A DNA stretch of 64,000 bases. Origin: Paramarasmius palmivorus. Its lineage: Eukaryota > Basidiomycota > Agaricomycetes > Agaricales > Marasmiaceae. This document shows, in pieces, positions 45,340 through 58,465 of this stretch. The position numbers were made by a program, and so were the translations under genes. The notes under the pieces were generated by a model that worked only from the letters and a program-made list of their open reading frames with translations, had not been told where the DNA came from and made no database searches. Numbering within the stretch: the first letter of the stretch is position 1; every line of letters starts with the position of its first letter. Location: NCBI GenBank assembly GCA_037176845.1, contig JAYKXP010000094.1:124001-188000 (forward strand), written 5' to 3'.

Positions 45340-47230
45340 ATTAAGAGTTCACGCGTCAACCTCGTGTTTGGTCTTCTGATACCATCGATGTGCATTGCGA
45401 ACACGAGGTGATACGACAGAAGGTAAGAGAAGGATTCAATCAATGTACCTGGAACCTCGTTGAGGATTCGTCATTTGCCAGATCGTTTCAATGCAGCGTG
45501 CAGCGAGACACATACCACAGTGACCACTAGAGACCTTTATCCGAGCGACGGGACTTTTTGGCATGAAGAGTGGTGTTGAGAGTTCCGTGTAAAGGTCAAC
45601 GTCCGTTGAGCATGCGGGAAGGTGAGCCAGCAGACTGGGAGTCTTCGGTACACTGTATCGATACATGTGGCTTTGGGGATCTTCCGTCGAGTTGAGAATT
45701 GATCAATAATGTCCCTGGGGTGCAGATTATCACGCACCACGAGAACTTGCCTAGGACAATAGGTCGGATACGGCAGCGTTGAAATATAGACTCTTGAAGC
45801 GAGCGGATTCATTTAGAGTAGCGATATGTAGTAATTCAAATGCTAGGATAAGCGTTGGCGCAAGCTCGTCGCTTTTATATCCAACAATATGCTCACCTTT
45901 GTGCCTAACCCAAACGATCATCCGATAAGGAAATACGTCCGACATACACCCAGAAAACCAGTTTCCCAACCTCATAGCAAGCTTGAGAATACCTAGAAAG
46001 CACTTAGCATACAAGGAATCGCCCATAAAATGAAATCGACAGACCTTCTCCTCGAAGGTTAGCCTACGGAGGGACCGGTATAGACGATGGTAGTCGAGGT
46101 AGCCCTGAAACTCAGGGAACGTGATCTTCGATGTGTAAGGCTGCCTTTGCGGTCTACCCGCTGGGTGCAGCATATCAGGAATGCATTGAACTCTGATGTG
46201 GGTTGGAGGCAAGGCCGGCGGGAATGATATAGGCGGGGGTGTTCGGGGGGTGTTGAGAACAGGCGGTGAAGAATCTAGGGATGTGTTAGAGCGTGTTTGG
46301 AGTAGAAAATTGAAGAGCAGGGGTGAATACCTTTCGGGTTGGCGCCGCTTGTGATTGATAAGGTAGGCAGCATGTCGCTACCTGCGGGGTAGATTCAGAA
46401 AGGGATATGAAAGAGACGGGTACATGCGTACGAGCTTGGCTATCTCAAGCCCCAAGCCGTTGTTGCTGGGAGTCAAGGGCTGGTAGGTAGCTTTGGAGCC
46501 CATGGAACGATTTGCGGGTTTGCATTAGGTCAGAGAGCACTGAGCAGGGTATTTGCGTCCAACAGTAGACGTAGAGTAGACGTAGTTGAATTGTATGATG
46601 TAGCCTTCCAGGTGACGTCGTCAAAGTAGCGGGAGGAAGCAGTAAAACTGCATGTCGCGTGCGGGTATGAGTTTACAGGGTTGATCTGTGTTGAACATGG
46701 AGGCGGACGTTCTGGGGGAGACGCTACGGCAATAGATTGGAACCATAAGCTAGAACCATAGACAGAAAATACGCACCTTCTCGAAGCAAGTCCAGAATTC
46801 ATCGAGAGAAACCCCATCCACTACCGTAGTCAACGCTGCACTACCCCCTGCACACGAAACCTTCGTCTTTGAATCGGCCAGGGAGCGGCATGATTCCCTA
46901 GGCAGAGGCATTTGAAAATTCGCCGATTTCAACTGCTAGCAATGTCCTCTGCGGCAGCCGTTATGTCGACGGGTGAATAGAATAGCGATCAACAAGAGGA
47001 TATCGTATAATTGGATATGTGATCGTGCAGAGTTAGGCGGAGTGGAGAATAAGAGCTAAATGACTTACAGACAAGCTTGCAAAGATACGAGGAGGAGGCA
47101 GAACCCAAGTGGAACGATGGTGAAGGTTGTGGAAAAAGAACGGGAAAGCCACGTGGTTTGGCGAAAAAACTTTGTGTCCCGATAAGCGCCCGAGTTTCGA
47201 TAACGTTGAACCACATTCATCAGCCAAAAC
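45340..47230 (-). pseudogene. duplicated region, copy 2 (partner 39367-41330), hypothetical gene
   Basis: This copy keeps longer frames than its partner. A possible first exon near 47225-47065 contains Y-R-N-S-G-A-Y-R-D followed by one hydrophobic helix (F-T-I-V-P-L-G-F-C-L-L-L-V-S-L) and a GTAAGT donor. Next comes the exon near 46930-46780 (S-C-A-G-G-S-A-A-L-T-T-V-V-D-G-V-S-L-D-E-F-W), with a GTGCGT donor. After an AACACAG acceptor, the exon N-P-V-N-S-Y-P-H-A-T-C-S-F-T-A-S-S ends at a stop near 46530. More pieces occur down to 45750. It could be a small secreted or membrane protein that still works, or a less decayed pseudogene. I give it no name. Confidence 0.4.
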
Positions 47231-48206
47231 GATTCAATTCCTTGCTCCTCACTCGCAACTCCTCGGTCAAGATTGGAACAAGACATCGCAGCCTCCATCA
47301 ACGGCTGACTATCAAACTTTCAACACGCTCACCTCAACTTCTACTGAATAGGTTGATCGACTTCCTCTCCTCCATACCAAACTTGCGATACCGATACCAG
47401 GGATGTTGGGGAAAGTTGGAGAAGACTAGAATTAGAGGGGCTTGAAGGACTTTCTGAGGCTACTTGGTGGTTAATCACTGTACTCGCAGGACAACGGTAC
47501 GCGGCTTACTTCTATTAAGCTGGCAGTCTTTTGCTTATGGCCGTAACATCCAACCTTCCAGCACTCGACTCTCAGGATGAGCCATTGAAGTGCTACTGGG
47601 CACTCTACACCACATTAGACTCTCCGCAAATCTCAGCTTGCTGTCAGCTCCGCCGACATTCATCACTCCACACTATCCTTCATCTCCGCTCAATTTGGCC
47701 CCCAGACGCCATTATGACTCCGCCTCCCACTTCCTTCGCCAGTAGCCATCCCATGCTAGCTCCACTACCGCCGCTTCCACAGAAAAGACTGCTCTTCTCA
47801 AGTATACCAGTTGTTGATACGCCATTCTCGCAGTGTCAAACATGCTGCGTCAAGGGCTTCCTGTGGGCGTTCTAGACACAAGAAGCGACAGTATCACAGG
47901 TACATAGGCGTATATCGGTGGGTGAACATGTCGGATTACAAGTCTGACCCATCCTTCTCTAGGGTCAAATATGCCCGCTGATACCCCTGATAATCCGATG
48001 AAGGATATGGAATGTCGGCTGGGCCTTAGAGATGGGGTAGGATAACGGGAGGGTGCATAGGATATGGAGGGTGTTTGTGAAGTTACAAAGACGGTATATT
48101 TTGAGGCCATAAATCACATGTACACAGCTTCGTACACAGAATGCAATACATGATTGACTGTTTCCTTGTCCTCTCCACTACTTTAACCATGTCAACGCCT
48201 GCGGGG
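47231..48206. other. no clear gene
   Basis: A 114-codon plus-strand frame at 47531-47875 is Pro/Ser/Cys-rich without a known domain. The rest is the 3' flank of the tandem-NACHT gene. Confidence 0.35.
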
Positions 48207-51200
48207 CTAATAATCCTTTGGCTCTGCAATCGGAACCCACTCATCCCCTTTGTACCTCCCCCATTCGATGAACTCCTTCGTAGACGCTTCTTTCCCTTCT
48301 CTTACAGACTCATTCCTCATCCTAATCCTCCCCCCACTCACAATCTTTATCGGCATCTCTATCTCCGGTCCCAAAGATACCACTGGGGGAATAGGGTTCT
48401 GTCGGGGGTAATGAGCGAGAAATGCTATACTCAATATCCAACCTTACGCACCTTGTCCAGTACCGCAACAATATCCTCGTAGACTTTTGATCCGCCGGCC
48501 ATCTGAACGATGACGTGCACGTAGATGTTGTCGACTTCCCATTCCAGAGACTCAGGCTGGTCTTTGGAATTTGTCTTGGTGACTTTTCTGGCATGTGCGG
48601 CATTGTATAGCATGATATTGAAAAAGTCTTTGACAACCAAGGGATTTCTGGCGATATGTTGAAGGCTCAATGCACCAAGCCATACTTTTTGCATGGATTC
48701 GGAGTTGTGGTGGAGTTTCCTAGCCTGAAAACATTGTCAGAAAGTCTCTCCTTGAATGTGAGGGAAGCTACCTGTTTTTGACATCCTTCCCCAAAGTCCC
48801 TCTGAATATCTCCTCCCCATCTCACCTTGGAGAGATCATCATCAAAAGAACGTAGCCAACGTACCACATATCCCAGTAAAAACCTTTTCAGCTTTTGCTG
48901 AGGGCTCTGGTAGCGGGATAAGTCTTGCATTACACCATACTGTGGTCCCCATATCGCATATTGATATAGATCAGATGAGAGGGCCTCTGGGAGTTCCTCA
49001 TTGGCCTTATCAAGATGATCCATGGTGCATGTGATCCTAGCTCCGGCCAAAATTGCTTTGTACTTCTTCATATTGATATACCAATGACCAGCCCGACCCT
49101 TTGAGGTCAGGAAATCGTCAAATGATTTGTGAAGAAGTCGATAACAACCATTCTCCTCAGTGACAAGACTACGGAGCTTTTTAAAGGTGCCGAGTATGTC
49201 TGGATTCATTTCAGGGTCCACATAGTTAGAAATCCCATGGAGCCTGGCAACAGTGCATTTATGGGTCGAAGGGCTCGCCATGATCAGACCTAATGCTGTG
49301 CAGATATTCTGCTTGATGTCGTCTTCTCCCTCGTTTACCAGGGACTCAAGTGCAGTTTCGTATAGAATGGTGAGTGCATGTAATGCATTTTTTGGTGGAT
49401 TTTCCCTTGTGAAAATCTTTAGACGTTGTAACACACTTTCCCCAATGAACCCGACGACAGTAGCTGCCCAGATGAACAATCCGCTGGCACGTTCCGCCAA
49501 TAGCCTGATGGCGGAACATTTGCTGGCGTCATCTAGCACACGGAATGGCGGCCGTTGTCGGATGGATTTGGTTAGGAAGTAATGAATATCCTGTCGAGTC
49601 TCAAGTGAAGTGTGGTCGAGCCGAAAGTGATGGATATGACCTAGATCTTGGAGATAGGCCACAATGTCTTCCTCTGGGCGACTTGCAAGAACGAAACGCA
49701 AAAATGGAAGTAACCTAAACATGTCATTGGTGAACAGCTCTAGAAGCTGCCCACGAAAATTGGTGTATGCTTGGTCGAAGCGGGAGCATTCATCAATCCC
49801 ATCGACAACAACAACAATGCAACCTTCTTTGGCAATCTCCTCACTCAGACTTCTGAGAGGGTTGATGAGAAGTTTTTGCACCTGTGTAGAGAGATCCGTG
49901 GTCTCACCAATCTGATGACTCCGCTCTACAGCTTCTGCAATTGGCTTCCCGAAACGCTCGTCAAAGTTTGCAAGCAGGAAAGCAAGTGCTTTGACAAACT
50001 CTCCGGCGTCGTTGTATTCGCTTCGATCAAAGCGGATGAAAGCAGCTAGTCGACTATTAAAGCCGAATGTTGATAAGGTGTCATGAAGGGTGCCGATCAA
50101 GGAGCTCTTGCCACAGCCAGCAATGCCAGAGATCCAGAGAACGGACTGGCCCCCATGAAAGGCCCAATCGAGTATCTTCCCAATCGACACTTGGCGAGTG
50201 CCCAACATGCAATGTGATTTAGGTCGTAAAATGTTCCTAGATGGCTTCAGAATCTGCAGCGTGTCCTTTCTCTCTAACAGACAATGAGAATGCAATAATA
50301 GGCAGAACAATGTGGTAAGGTCTTACGTGGGGACCCCAAGGTTCTTCGCTTATCCAGGACGGCTACGGTTGTCACTGAAACTTGAGCCTTGGAGAACCGC
50401 ACTTGTAGACGTTCAAATGCTTCAGTCAACTCCGAGGTCTTCGATGGAATTTCCCAGAACTCGACTACTTGACCTGTCATTCAGTATTGCATCATCAATT
50501 CACATGCTAAATACACTTACGGAGACACCCTTGAAACATATACTTTGAGAGAAACACATAGTATTCCTCAGACTGACGGACTATCTTTTCGAATAATTCG
50601 GAGAAGTCCCCATCTTGATTTAGAGCCTTTTTATCAATGGCTATTTCGTACGTTTCGATCATGACATCATATAACGCAACTATAGCTTTATCCTGCTCAT
50701 GCTGAACCTTGACAACCTTCGTCCGACATCAGCCCTCGGAGAATAGGCATCAATGCCAGTGGAAGAACATACCCGCCATATGCCGGAAACAATTATAGAA
50801 GCAGCCCAAGCAATCTTGTGTGCCTGAACAATGATGGTTACGAATTATGCATGCCCAGAAGCAAAGATTCCTACCTCCGATAATGTATTCAAGGCCTTGA
50901 GTATCTTGTTGGTGGGTCCTTCAAGCTTCTCCACATTTTCATTCTTGGCCCTCCGATCACGATTTCTTGCTTCGAGACTATGGCGGATGATACCCTGTTC
51001 AGGGTTCTAGTCAGTAATATGCCAAATACTTCCGCGGGAACATCTTACCTCCGGCAGCCTTTTGTCTAAGGAATCGCGGAAGAATTTGTGAATCTCCTCA
51101 AGGTTGCCATGCTCAACTCCTTTGATGACAGAGTCTGCTCGCTGCTTTGCCTCACTAAGTAGTAGGTCCATCCTGCTGACATCTGGCTCCATATGACATC

Positions 51201-53193
51201 CTTTTGCATATTCAAAGTAAATCACGAAGCGCAGAGCATCCTGGAGCTGCTTTTGTTTTCCTTGTGGATAAGGGGAAAGGTTTCGATGGTAGAGAGCATC
51301 AAGCGGGGCAGATGGCAAACCAGCATCCTCATTCCTCCATTGACCAACCACCTTCTCGAGTTGTTCACATGGATTGGAGGATCCGTCTATGAAGCTGATA
51401 ATGGTGGTGGCATAGATGAATTGCCCGGAGGTATGCCAGAGAACATCATGTATCTGCGAAGGCGAGGGCCAAGGGGTTGGAAAATCCACACTTTTGCAAC
51501 GATCGCAATTTCGTATTCGGTCAAACTCCGCGTGTAGATATTTTTCAATATCTTCTTCGGAGTTGCAGTTGTCTTCAAGCTTAAGTCGGTGTACACCAAG
51601 ATCATTGAGCATTTCTTGGATAGCTTGTTCAGGTCTACTGCATATGAGAATGTGGGGAAGGCGACCCTTGACTTCGGAGAAAATGGACCCAAGCAGGTGA
51701 AGCACATGACGCTGCTCCTTCTCTCCAGAGCACTCGTCAAGCGCATCAATGATAATTAACCCATCAAGATTGATGGTGGTAGATTGTGATAATGGCTTGA
51801 TTATCAGCTTCTCAAGCTGGATGTCAATGGAGGCCTGCAAGATACTTGGCGTTTGTTTGATAGCCTCTCCAATGTGACATCGAAGCTCTGGAAACTTGAG
51901 CGCCAATCCATGAGCAATAACGAGAAACAACTTCGAGGGGTTGTTTCGTTGTGGATCGCCACGCCAAAAGAAAAAGCTAGTGATAAGGCTTCCTTCGTTG
52001 GTTGTCTCGGCAATAGTCTGCGCAATAGCCGATTTTCCAGCACCAGCAGGACCAGATAACCAGCACAAGGGCCTGATCCATGGATCGTTGCCTTGGGCCC
52101 AATCAAGAATGGATTTCTGGATTTTGGTACGCGTGCCTTCATGACATCGCGGAGGAGGAAAGCGAACCCTGGAGTCATGGCGCGCTCCAACATTCGCTAT
52201 CTCATTCCAGAGGTCGTTTATAGCTTCATAACCGGTCAGAAATACACCATCAGCTAGAAAACAAGGAGACGTACGATCATCAATTTGATGGTACACATTA
52301 TTTTCCTGGTTTCCGAAAATAGTATTCCCCTGTCCTCCGTTTATTGGCATATTTACTCGCGGATGGAATGTGTCATTCAACTGTGGCATATTTGGAGCCA
52401 CAAATGATGAATATAATGTGTTAATAGCTGGCGGGTATGAAGAGTTTGGCCACACGCAACCACCTGGAGCTGTGGCAGATGGTTGATTCGCATGACCGGG
52501 AATGCACTCCCAGTGGTCAGAAGGCAAGGCTGGCACATAGTCAGTGAATGAGGAATATGGGATTGCAGAGTTAACCATAGGGGATTGGGGAATCAATGCA
52601 GAGGTTATCTCGCTCGTGTGTGTATTCGGAACAGTGGGATGGGAAAGGGAATGATGAACTGATGTGGATGAAGGAATGGGATAACTCTTGATCCGAGAGG
52701 GAACGTGTTGGTGAGCTAGATATGATGCGCTGGACGGACCGGCAAGGCAGTAATTGGTAGACAGATTGTATGACGATTGATTCAGCGCATGGCTCGTCGG
52801 TGGAAACAAAGGAGATATTTTAGGATATGAAATATGAGGGGTAGCCCAGTGTGCGCTTGACGGAGAGGATGACACGGAATCTACGACTCCGGCCAGCGAG
52901 CGATTTTGCTGGTCCCTAGCTGTCGTAGATCTGGATTGCCTCTGGTACGGATGGAAACGTTGGTGGGATGATGGTGTGTTATCAGTCATCGAGGGAGCGG
53001 GGCGGGGTGAGGGATTGATGTTATGGTGTGCAGAATGCTGCTGAATGGAAGCAGCAGGGAGTCGCTGATGGGCATAGTCCAAATAGCTAACCTCTGGTTC
53101 AGATGACGCAGGTTGTGCGACGTGGTCACCACTGTCAATGGCTGCATAGTCCTGAGGACCTGTGTAGTAGGTTGCTGGGTTGTTTCTGAGCAT
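48207..53193 (-). CDS. chimeric tandem-NACHT NLR protein
   Basis: Eight exons join without a frame change: 51049-53193, 50875-51006, 50773-50823, 50521-50716, 50327-50473, 48772-50273, 48452-48724 and 48207-48398. The product is 1545 residues. Residues 1-715 are a copy of NLR type A: Ser/Pro-rich N-terminus, the I-N-G-G-Q-G-N-T-I-F-G-N-Q block near 280-300, Walker A GPAGAGKS at 381-388, Walker B LIIIDALDEC and H-K-F-F-R-D-S-L. This half stops abruptly at K-R-L-P-E. A 42-base intron (GTAAGA...TGACTAG) leads to N-P-E-Q-G-I-I, which aligns with N-P-E-G-I-I in the C2-NACHT gene. From there the second half follows that gene exon by exon: helical region, Walker A GIAGCGKS at 940-947, Walker B V-V-V-V-D-G-I-D-E-C, winged-helix part and both small C-terminal modules. 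The C2 domain has thus been replaced by a whole NACHT unit. Two separate genes with lost ends is the alternative, but the second half has no start or C2 of its own. Confidence 0.8.
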
Positions 53194-54300
53194 TGAGATA
53201 ATAGTGGGAGCGCAAGAAGAGAATATAGCATACCAAGCTTTGGCTTTTGAAGACTAAACGGTGCAGCATGCTCCCACATGTACTCGAAAGCTATGCATCA
53301 TCAAGTTCGATCGAAAGGTCGCCGATAAAAAAAAACGAAATGAAAGGGGTACCTTGTGACTACACGTTTGTTTGGACAGCTTTCCCTGTATGCAACGCGC
53401 TCGGGCATGCACGCATTCACTGATATGTCCGCAGGGATATTCACAGCATCCACGGAAATCCCCTGCAAATGCCGGAAACTAGCACGTTCCGCTGATACAT
53501 GGATTCCAGATCTTTAGATGTGGCCACGATGGAAGCAGATGAGTGGAACCCTCTCATCTCCTTCTCCCACTCGCACAGCCTCGTCGCAAGCTCTTCAGTT
53601 TATCCTCAAACACAAGACTTCGACTCGTTTCTGTACTCACACCCGCACCGCTACTATCACGGAACTCTGCCGCTTCTCCTCAAAATCATCCTGTTCACAC
53701 CTCCGTTGTTGTAGGAACCAATCATTAATTGTTCGCTTCGGGGAAGATTCATGCTGACTCGAAGACAGCAAGGGAAGAGGCATGCAAACGTCGTTGTATT
53801 TACTTGGTTAGAGCCGATCACGGCGGCTCTTCGATATGACGAGATACATCCTCTTTGAGCCGGGAACATCGCAAGATGTCGGCTACTGGAAACAAATATT
53901 ATGAAGGGTTCCAAAACTTATGGAATAGTCAGAGTGACTACATCGATTTGACAATATCGCCCAATCGGTACGTCCGCAATATTCCCTATAATTGAAGGAC
54001 CTATTCCAAGACGTGTATGCAGCACCCAAAGGCGTTTCATCAACGTGTATCCGCTGGCAAGCCGACGCACACTCAAACACGTTGCAAATGGCTCTGATAA
54101 CGTACAATCTATTCTCCCAACGTAGCTTATTGAAGAACATAATTATCTATCATACAGTATCCTTCGTCTCCTGTGGTTGTGATTCTACTGGGCTGGTACC
54201 ACGAACGTCACTCGGATCGCATTTCCTGCTTCCTCCCATCGCCTCCTCTTGAAACTTTCACACCTCCGTAATCTTTGGGGATGTGCCGATCAATGCTTGA
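53194..54300. repeat. promoter-side part of the type A NLR duplication
   Basis: Aligns with 27799-29440. The first 90 bases share CTCCCACATGTACTCGAAAG, CTATGCATCAT and TTCGATCGAAA with the other copy. The block at 53403-53528 and the stretch from TGACTCGAAGACAGCAAGGG (about 53755) to about 54230 also match. About 700 bases present in the other copy between these blocks are missing here. Confidence 0.65.
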
Positions 54301-55126
54301 ATGCTTCGCTCAAGTATATTAATTAGCCCGTAAGATTAAGGTGCGCTGTTGGCCGCTAACACGCCTATAAATGATTCAGATTGTGTTACGCGAAGAAAGC
54401 AAAGCGAACATACCTTCCTCCAATAACAAGCACTCTGAGAATCGTCTAGTGTGCTATAGAGGATCCCACCTCCGACACGGGACCGGTATCTCGTTAATGG
54501 AGTATGAGTAACGCCACGAAAACATTGAGAGAACTGCAGTGACCGTACTTACATTCTCATAGAAGCAAGTCTGGTAAATGATTCACTCTGAGCGAGGACA
54601 GCGAATGTAGTGTTCCAACGCTATGTTTTCGTAAGGCATTCTCTGGATAGACATCGCGTACAGCAACTACTCATTGTGGGTTGGGGCGTTTAGGGGAACA
54701 TTTTCAACGAGGACTTTGAGGACGAGGGGGTTGACTTCTTTGTCCGCATTCGCAAAGATGAGTGGAACATGAATAGTTTTGATTTTGTGAACAAAGTGGT
54801 AGGATATGGTGTCATGGTTTCTACTATCGAACGGAGAAAGAAGTCAGCAGAGTTCATAGGAAAAGATTTTTCCCGAACGCACCTTACACCTATCGACGAC
54901 TGCCATCTACTGAAATCCACGTCGTCCATCAGGCTAGAAAAGTCCAATTGTACCTGATTTCGTGCCGGGAACAAGGCGTAAGAAGTTATAGTATTGAGGA
55001 GTATTGTTATTTAGTACTTGCCTTGGCCTCCAACATGCGCCCGTCCTCTAGCGAAGGATGGAGAGGCGGTAGAAGAGTAGTGATGATGGTAGTAATGGGA
55101 CAAGAGATTCATGGCGTCAATTGATA
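54301..55126. other. no gene seen
   Basis: Short frames only. The pair 54690-54974 (minus) and 54769-54957 (plus) overlap and neither has a recognisable domain. Confidence 0.35.
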
Positions 55127-55330
55127 GCGCTCAATTTGACCCTAACCCCATCCTGCTGTATGACAAATCAAGACTCAACGACGACCTCAGCAATATCGAT
55201 ATTTCGCGAGGGTTTTATACCCGAAGACTTTGCGAGCGGCGTTATATGAGAGAAAGACATACCTGTGGAGAATTTGAAGGCGGGTGGGTGGTTGGAAATT
55301 TTTCGGGAGCATGATGGATAATCTGGTGAG
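55127..55330 (+). repeat. dispersed repeat family, copy C2
   Basis: Begins GCTCAATTTGACCCTAACCCC and has CAACGACGACCTC, a GGAGAATTTGAAGG block and a GGTGAGT end. The plus frame 55111-55314 reads S-A-Q-F-D-P-N-P-I-L-L-Y and G-E-F-E-G-G-W, like copy C3. The family seems to be a first exon with a conserved donor; the host protein is unknown. Confidence 0.55.
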
Positions 55331-58300
55331 TCAAGCCTTTTCTTCGATGTATCACTCACTTGTCCTCTAACCCCACTCTGCCCTATCGTACCCCCTCCGC
55401 GCTCTTATCACGGCCTCTCTGTCTCCGGTGAGGCATCCAAGGAACTCCAATCCAAATATACCTGCGCGCCTACAGCCCCTCGCGCAACCACATCTGTGTC
55501 CTATGTATCTGTCGCTCTGCGTAGGATAAGGGCCTCATTTCCAAGGATGAAGAATTGGAGCATGGAGATGGGGAGCGAGGAATAGTGTCAAGTTGGGTGT
55601 TTTGGCTGTAAAAAAAACGTGTCTGATGCGAGTGGTCAGTACCTTTTCCGTGCTCGTACCCTAATCTCTGATTCACGTTTCCCAGGGCTGTCCCAGAATT
55701 TCCTCACACATCCCCTCTACCAGGACTCGATAACCATGTCATCCGTCGCCTATCATGAAACATGCTTTGGCTCCTAGTTCACCCAATCAAACCGTAGTAT
55801 GCTCCGAGGTACTGGGAAGACATACTGTCCCTCTCGCCAGTGCGACTACGCCGACACCCGTTCCTACAACGATGAACAGCTCCACTCCCTTTCTCAGCTC
55901 AGCCTCGGAACCTCACACCCTTGAGCATCGTTACTCTCCCTACATTCCGACTGGCGTTTGTACTGCCCTCCCAGCACCAGCTATCGTCCAAAGCGAGGCA
56001 TCAATGTATGCGGCAGGATATTGGCTCTGGGAGCCACTTGTTGGATGGCAGGGGTTCTAGGGAGCAAGGAACGAAGGACTATGCCGACGCTGACAACCGC
56101 CCTTGATTGAGGTATGTTCTGATTGAAATTTCATCTGTTTCCTTCGCTGAAATTGTTCAACCTCTCTGATAGTCACTGTACCTAACCCGAGCAGCGAAGC
56201 ATTGAGAAACCACGCTCGTCAACCTCTTGGCCTGTCGATTCTTCAAGTCCCCGACCTTCCCCTTACTACCTAGAACTTAGAACGGTGCCAGGACACCCTT
56301 CGCAGCGCGTCTACCCCGATCAGTCAAATCGCGAAGTACACCATACCTCCGCAATTATACCACGCGCCCATCAGACGCCTTGGCTGTTTAGCCAATCACG
56401 CGGATCTGTCGTAACCGCTACACCTCTTCCATTTTCCACTGGGCCCGTACACCTCAACGCAACACTACCACATCCTCGTATCAAATCCGAGTACTGTAAC
56501 GACTCTAGACCCGCCTCCCTCTCGCTGCTACCAGCCCTGTCAATCAGTCACGCGGTATCCCGGGTATAGAAAGTTTCTATGCCTTCCTTCGCACTACGGA
56601 GGACATGAATCAGTGGAGCTGTGTCTATCACACGAGAGCGGTGCGTTGTTTTACGTCTGTAACGTCATTCCGATTCTCAGCTCTCACCACCTTAGGTCCT
56701 ATTCGATACGATGCCAAATGCTTCGATCGATAAGGGAATGCAGGCTTCGCATTGTCTTTCGCCGGCCGTTCCGGAGCACAAGGGTGCTTCCTCGCCTTCG
56801 ATAGTGAACGGTGTTACCTACGTACGTTCATTTACCACCGCATTCCAGTCGTTTGTGGTGTAATGTATGATCTTCTTATTGAGCCAATTGACGAAAACCC
56901 TGGATTTTAACCTAGTACGGTGGTAGTCGGTTACGAGTGAACCCACCAGCGATAACCACGTTCGCAATCCACGGCCTTCGACAACCGCTCCCATATCTCG
57001 GCGTTAAAGGGTCCTGACAACCTCAGTTCTAGTTAATCAATCGGGAACGGAAGCTAGGATACCTTTCGTGTACACGCCCTCTACTTCGGCTTCGTGTCGA
57101 GCTAGAAAGGATAAATCTTATCTTATTCGCCAACCAGAATGATAGTCACATAAAACACGTGGTCGGCGGTGCCAGGAGCAAAGGTTTGGAAACTAGCCTT
57201 GTTAGTTGACCTCGTTCGGCAGTCGTCTGTCCTGGGTTTCGATGATAGCACATCAGAATGTAGATAACACGACCAAACATACTGTACTGCATGATGACGC
57301 CGCAACGAGAATGAACAAAGGCTCAGCTACAAGTCGAAGGATCGTAAATCATGCGTACCTCGAAGAAAGCTTCATGCGAACACACCTTTTCCAACCAGGT
57401 ATATTCATTTTATATCCCATAGAGCCCTTGTGGTTCAACAAGAATTACAGGTGTATAGCGCAATTCGCTGACGATAAACCCAGGGAGATAGACTGCACGC
57501 GTTAGCGGCGAAGCTAGCGGAATATCGAGATGAATCCGAACCGTGCGGTCACAGAATCATGTCTAATTTGAAAACCAACAGCGTGATCATGTATAGTGTG
57601 TACAAAGGATAGTATGATAGCATGAGGTCTCGTCTTTACACAAAGATACCACGAAATAAGATACCTGTGTGATACGGAACTCTTCTATACCAACGCATGT
57701 CCGCTAGACTATAAAACGACCTGCGAGATCTCTGAGAATTGCTCGATATCACCTTGGGGTTCCCCCTCCGAATAAAGCACGAAAGATCTGGATGTCGTGA
57801 GATTCAGCACGACCAGTGTCGAGAGACGGAATGACCGCACCTTTTCGTAGCGTTAATTTTAAATAACCATTCACTCTGGGGAATCATTGAAGTAATTTCC
57901 AGAGGGCAGGGAGCATTCCGGAGCGGAGTTGACAGGACGGGCTGGCTATCGTGTGCTTTACCAAGTGCTGGCCGTTTTTCAGTTCGTCAAACTGACTGAC
58001 CGTTCGATTGGGAAAGGACAAGACGGAATCTTAGGGAAGGTCGCCTTCTGTAGCAGAGGAATAGGAAATCGTTTGGGCACATGTTCAGTGGCATGATTAC
58101 ACGGAGAACGATTTCGACATGGGAAGAAAAGGGTGATATAAGTGTTTCCGGCGAAAATGAGCCAGTCTATACGAGAAACGGGCAAATCTCGATTAAGTAA
58201 AGCAGGAAAAGAGAGGTTAGCTGCAAACGCACCATAAACCCTCAAGTGAATGCCCGTATACCTGTCTTTGACTCCGGTCAATAGCCCAGAAACCATGTCT

Positions 58301-58465
58301 CTATTTTTTAACGCCGAAGACTACACTTGTATGAGAAAGTCAGAAGCAAATTCGATTTTCTAGAGTTGCCTGAATGATTGAGTACGAGTTCATTGAAGCA
58401 CCGGAGGACACCTGACGAAGGAGTGAGGAGTAAAGAGCAAGACCAAAGGCCGGCATTGACAAACG
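55331..58465. other. gene-poor stretch following repeat copy C2
   Basis: Ser/Pro/Thr-rich plus-strand frames (55755-56060, 56285-56569) probably continue the same family as copy C2, but junctions are unclear. On the minus strand, 58296-57979 is open for 105 codons without a domain. Around 57600-57760 there is weak likeness to 62640-62760. Confidence 0.35.

Noticed and set aside
48667..50310. Treating the second NACHT unit as an independent gene starting at an internal ATG
   Set aside because: The helical exons upstream (50327-51006) are in frame and homologous to the C2-NACHT gene, and no C2 exon or start exists before the junction, so the fused model explains more.
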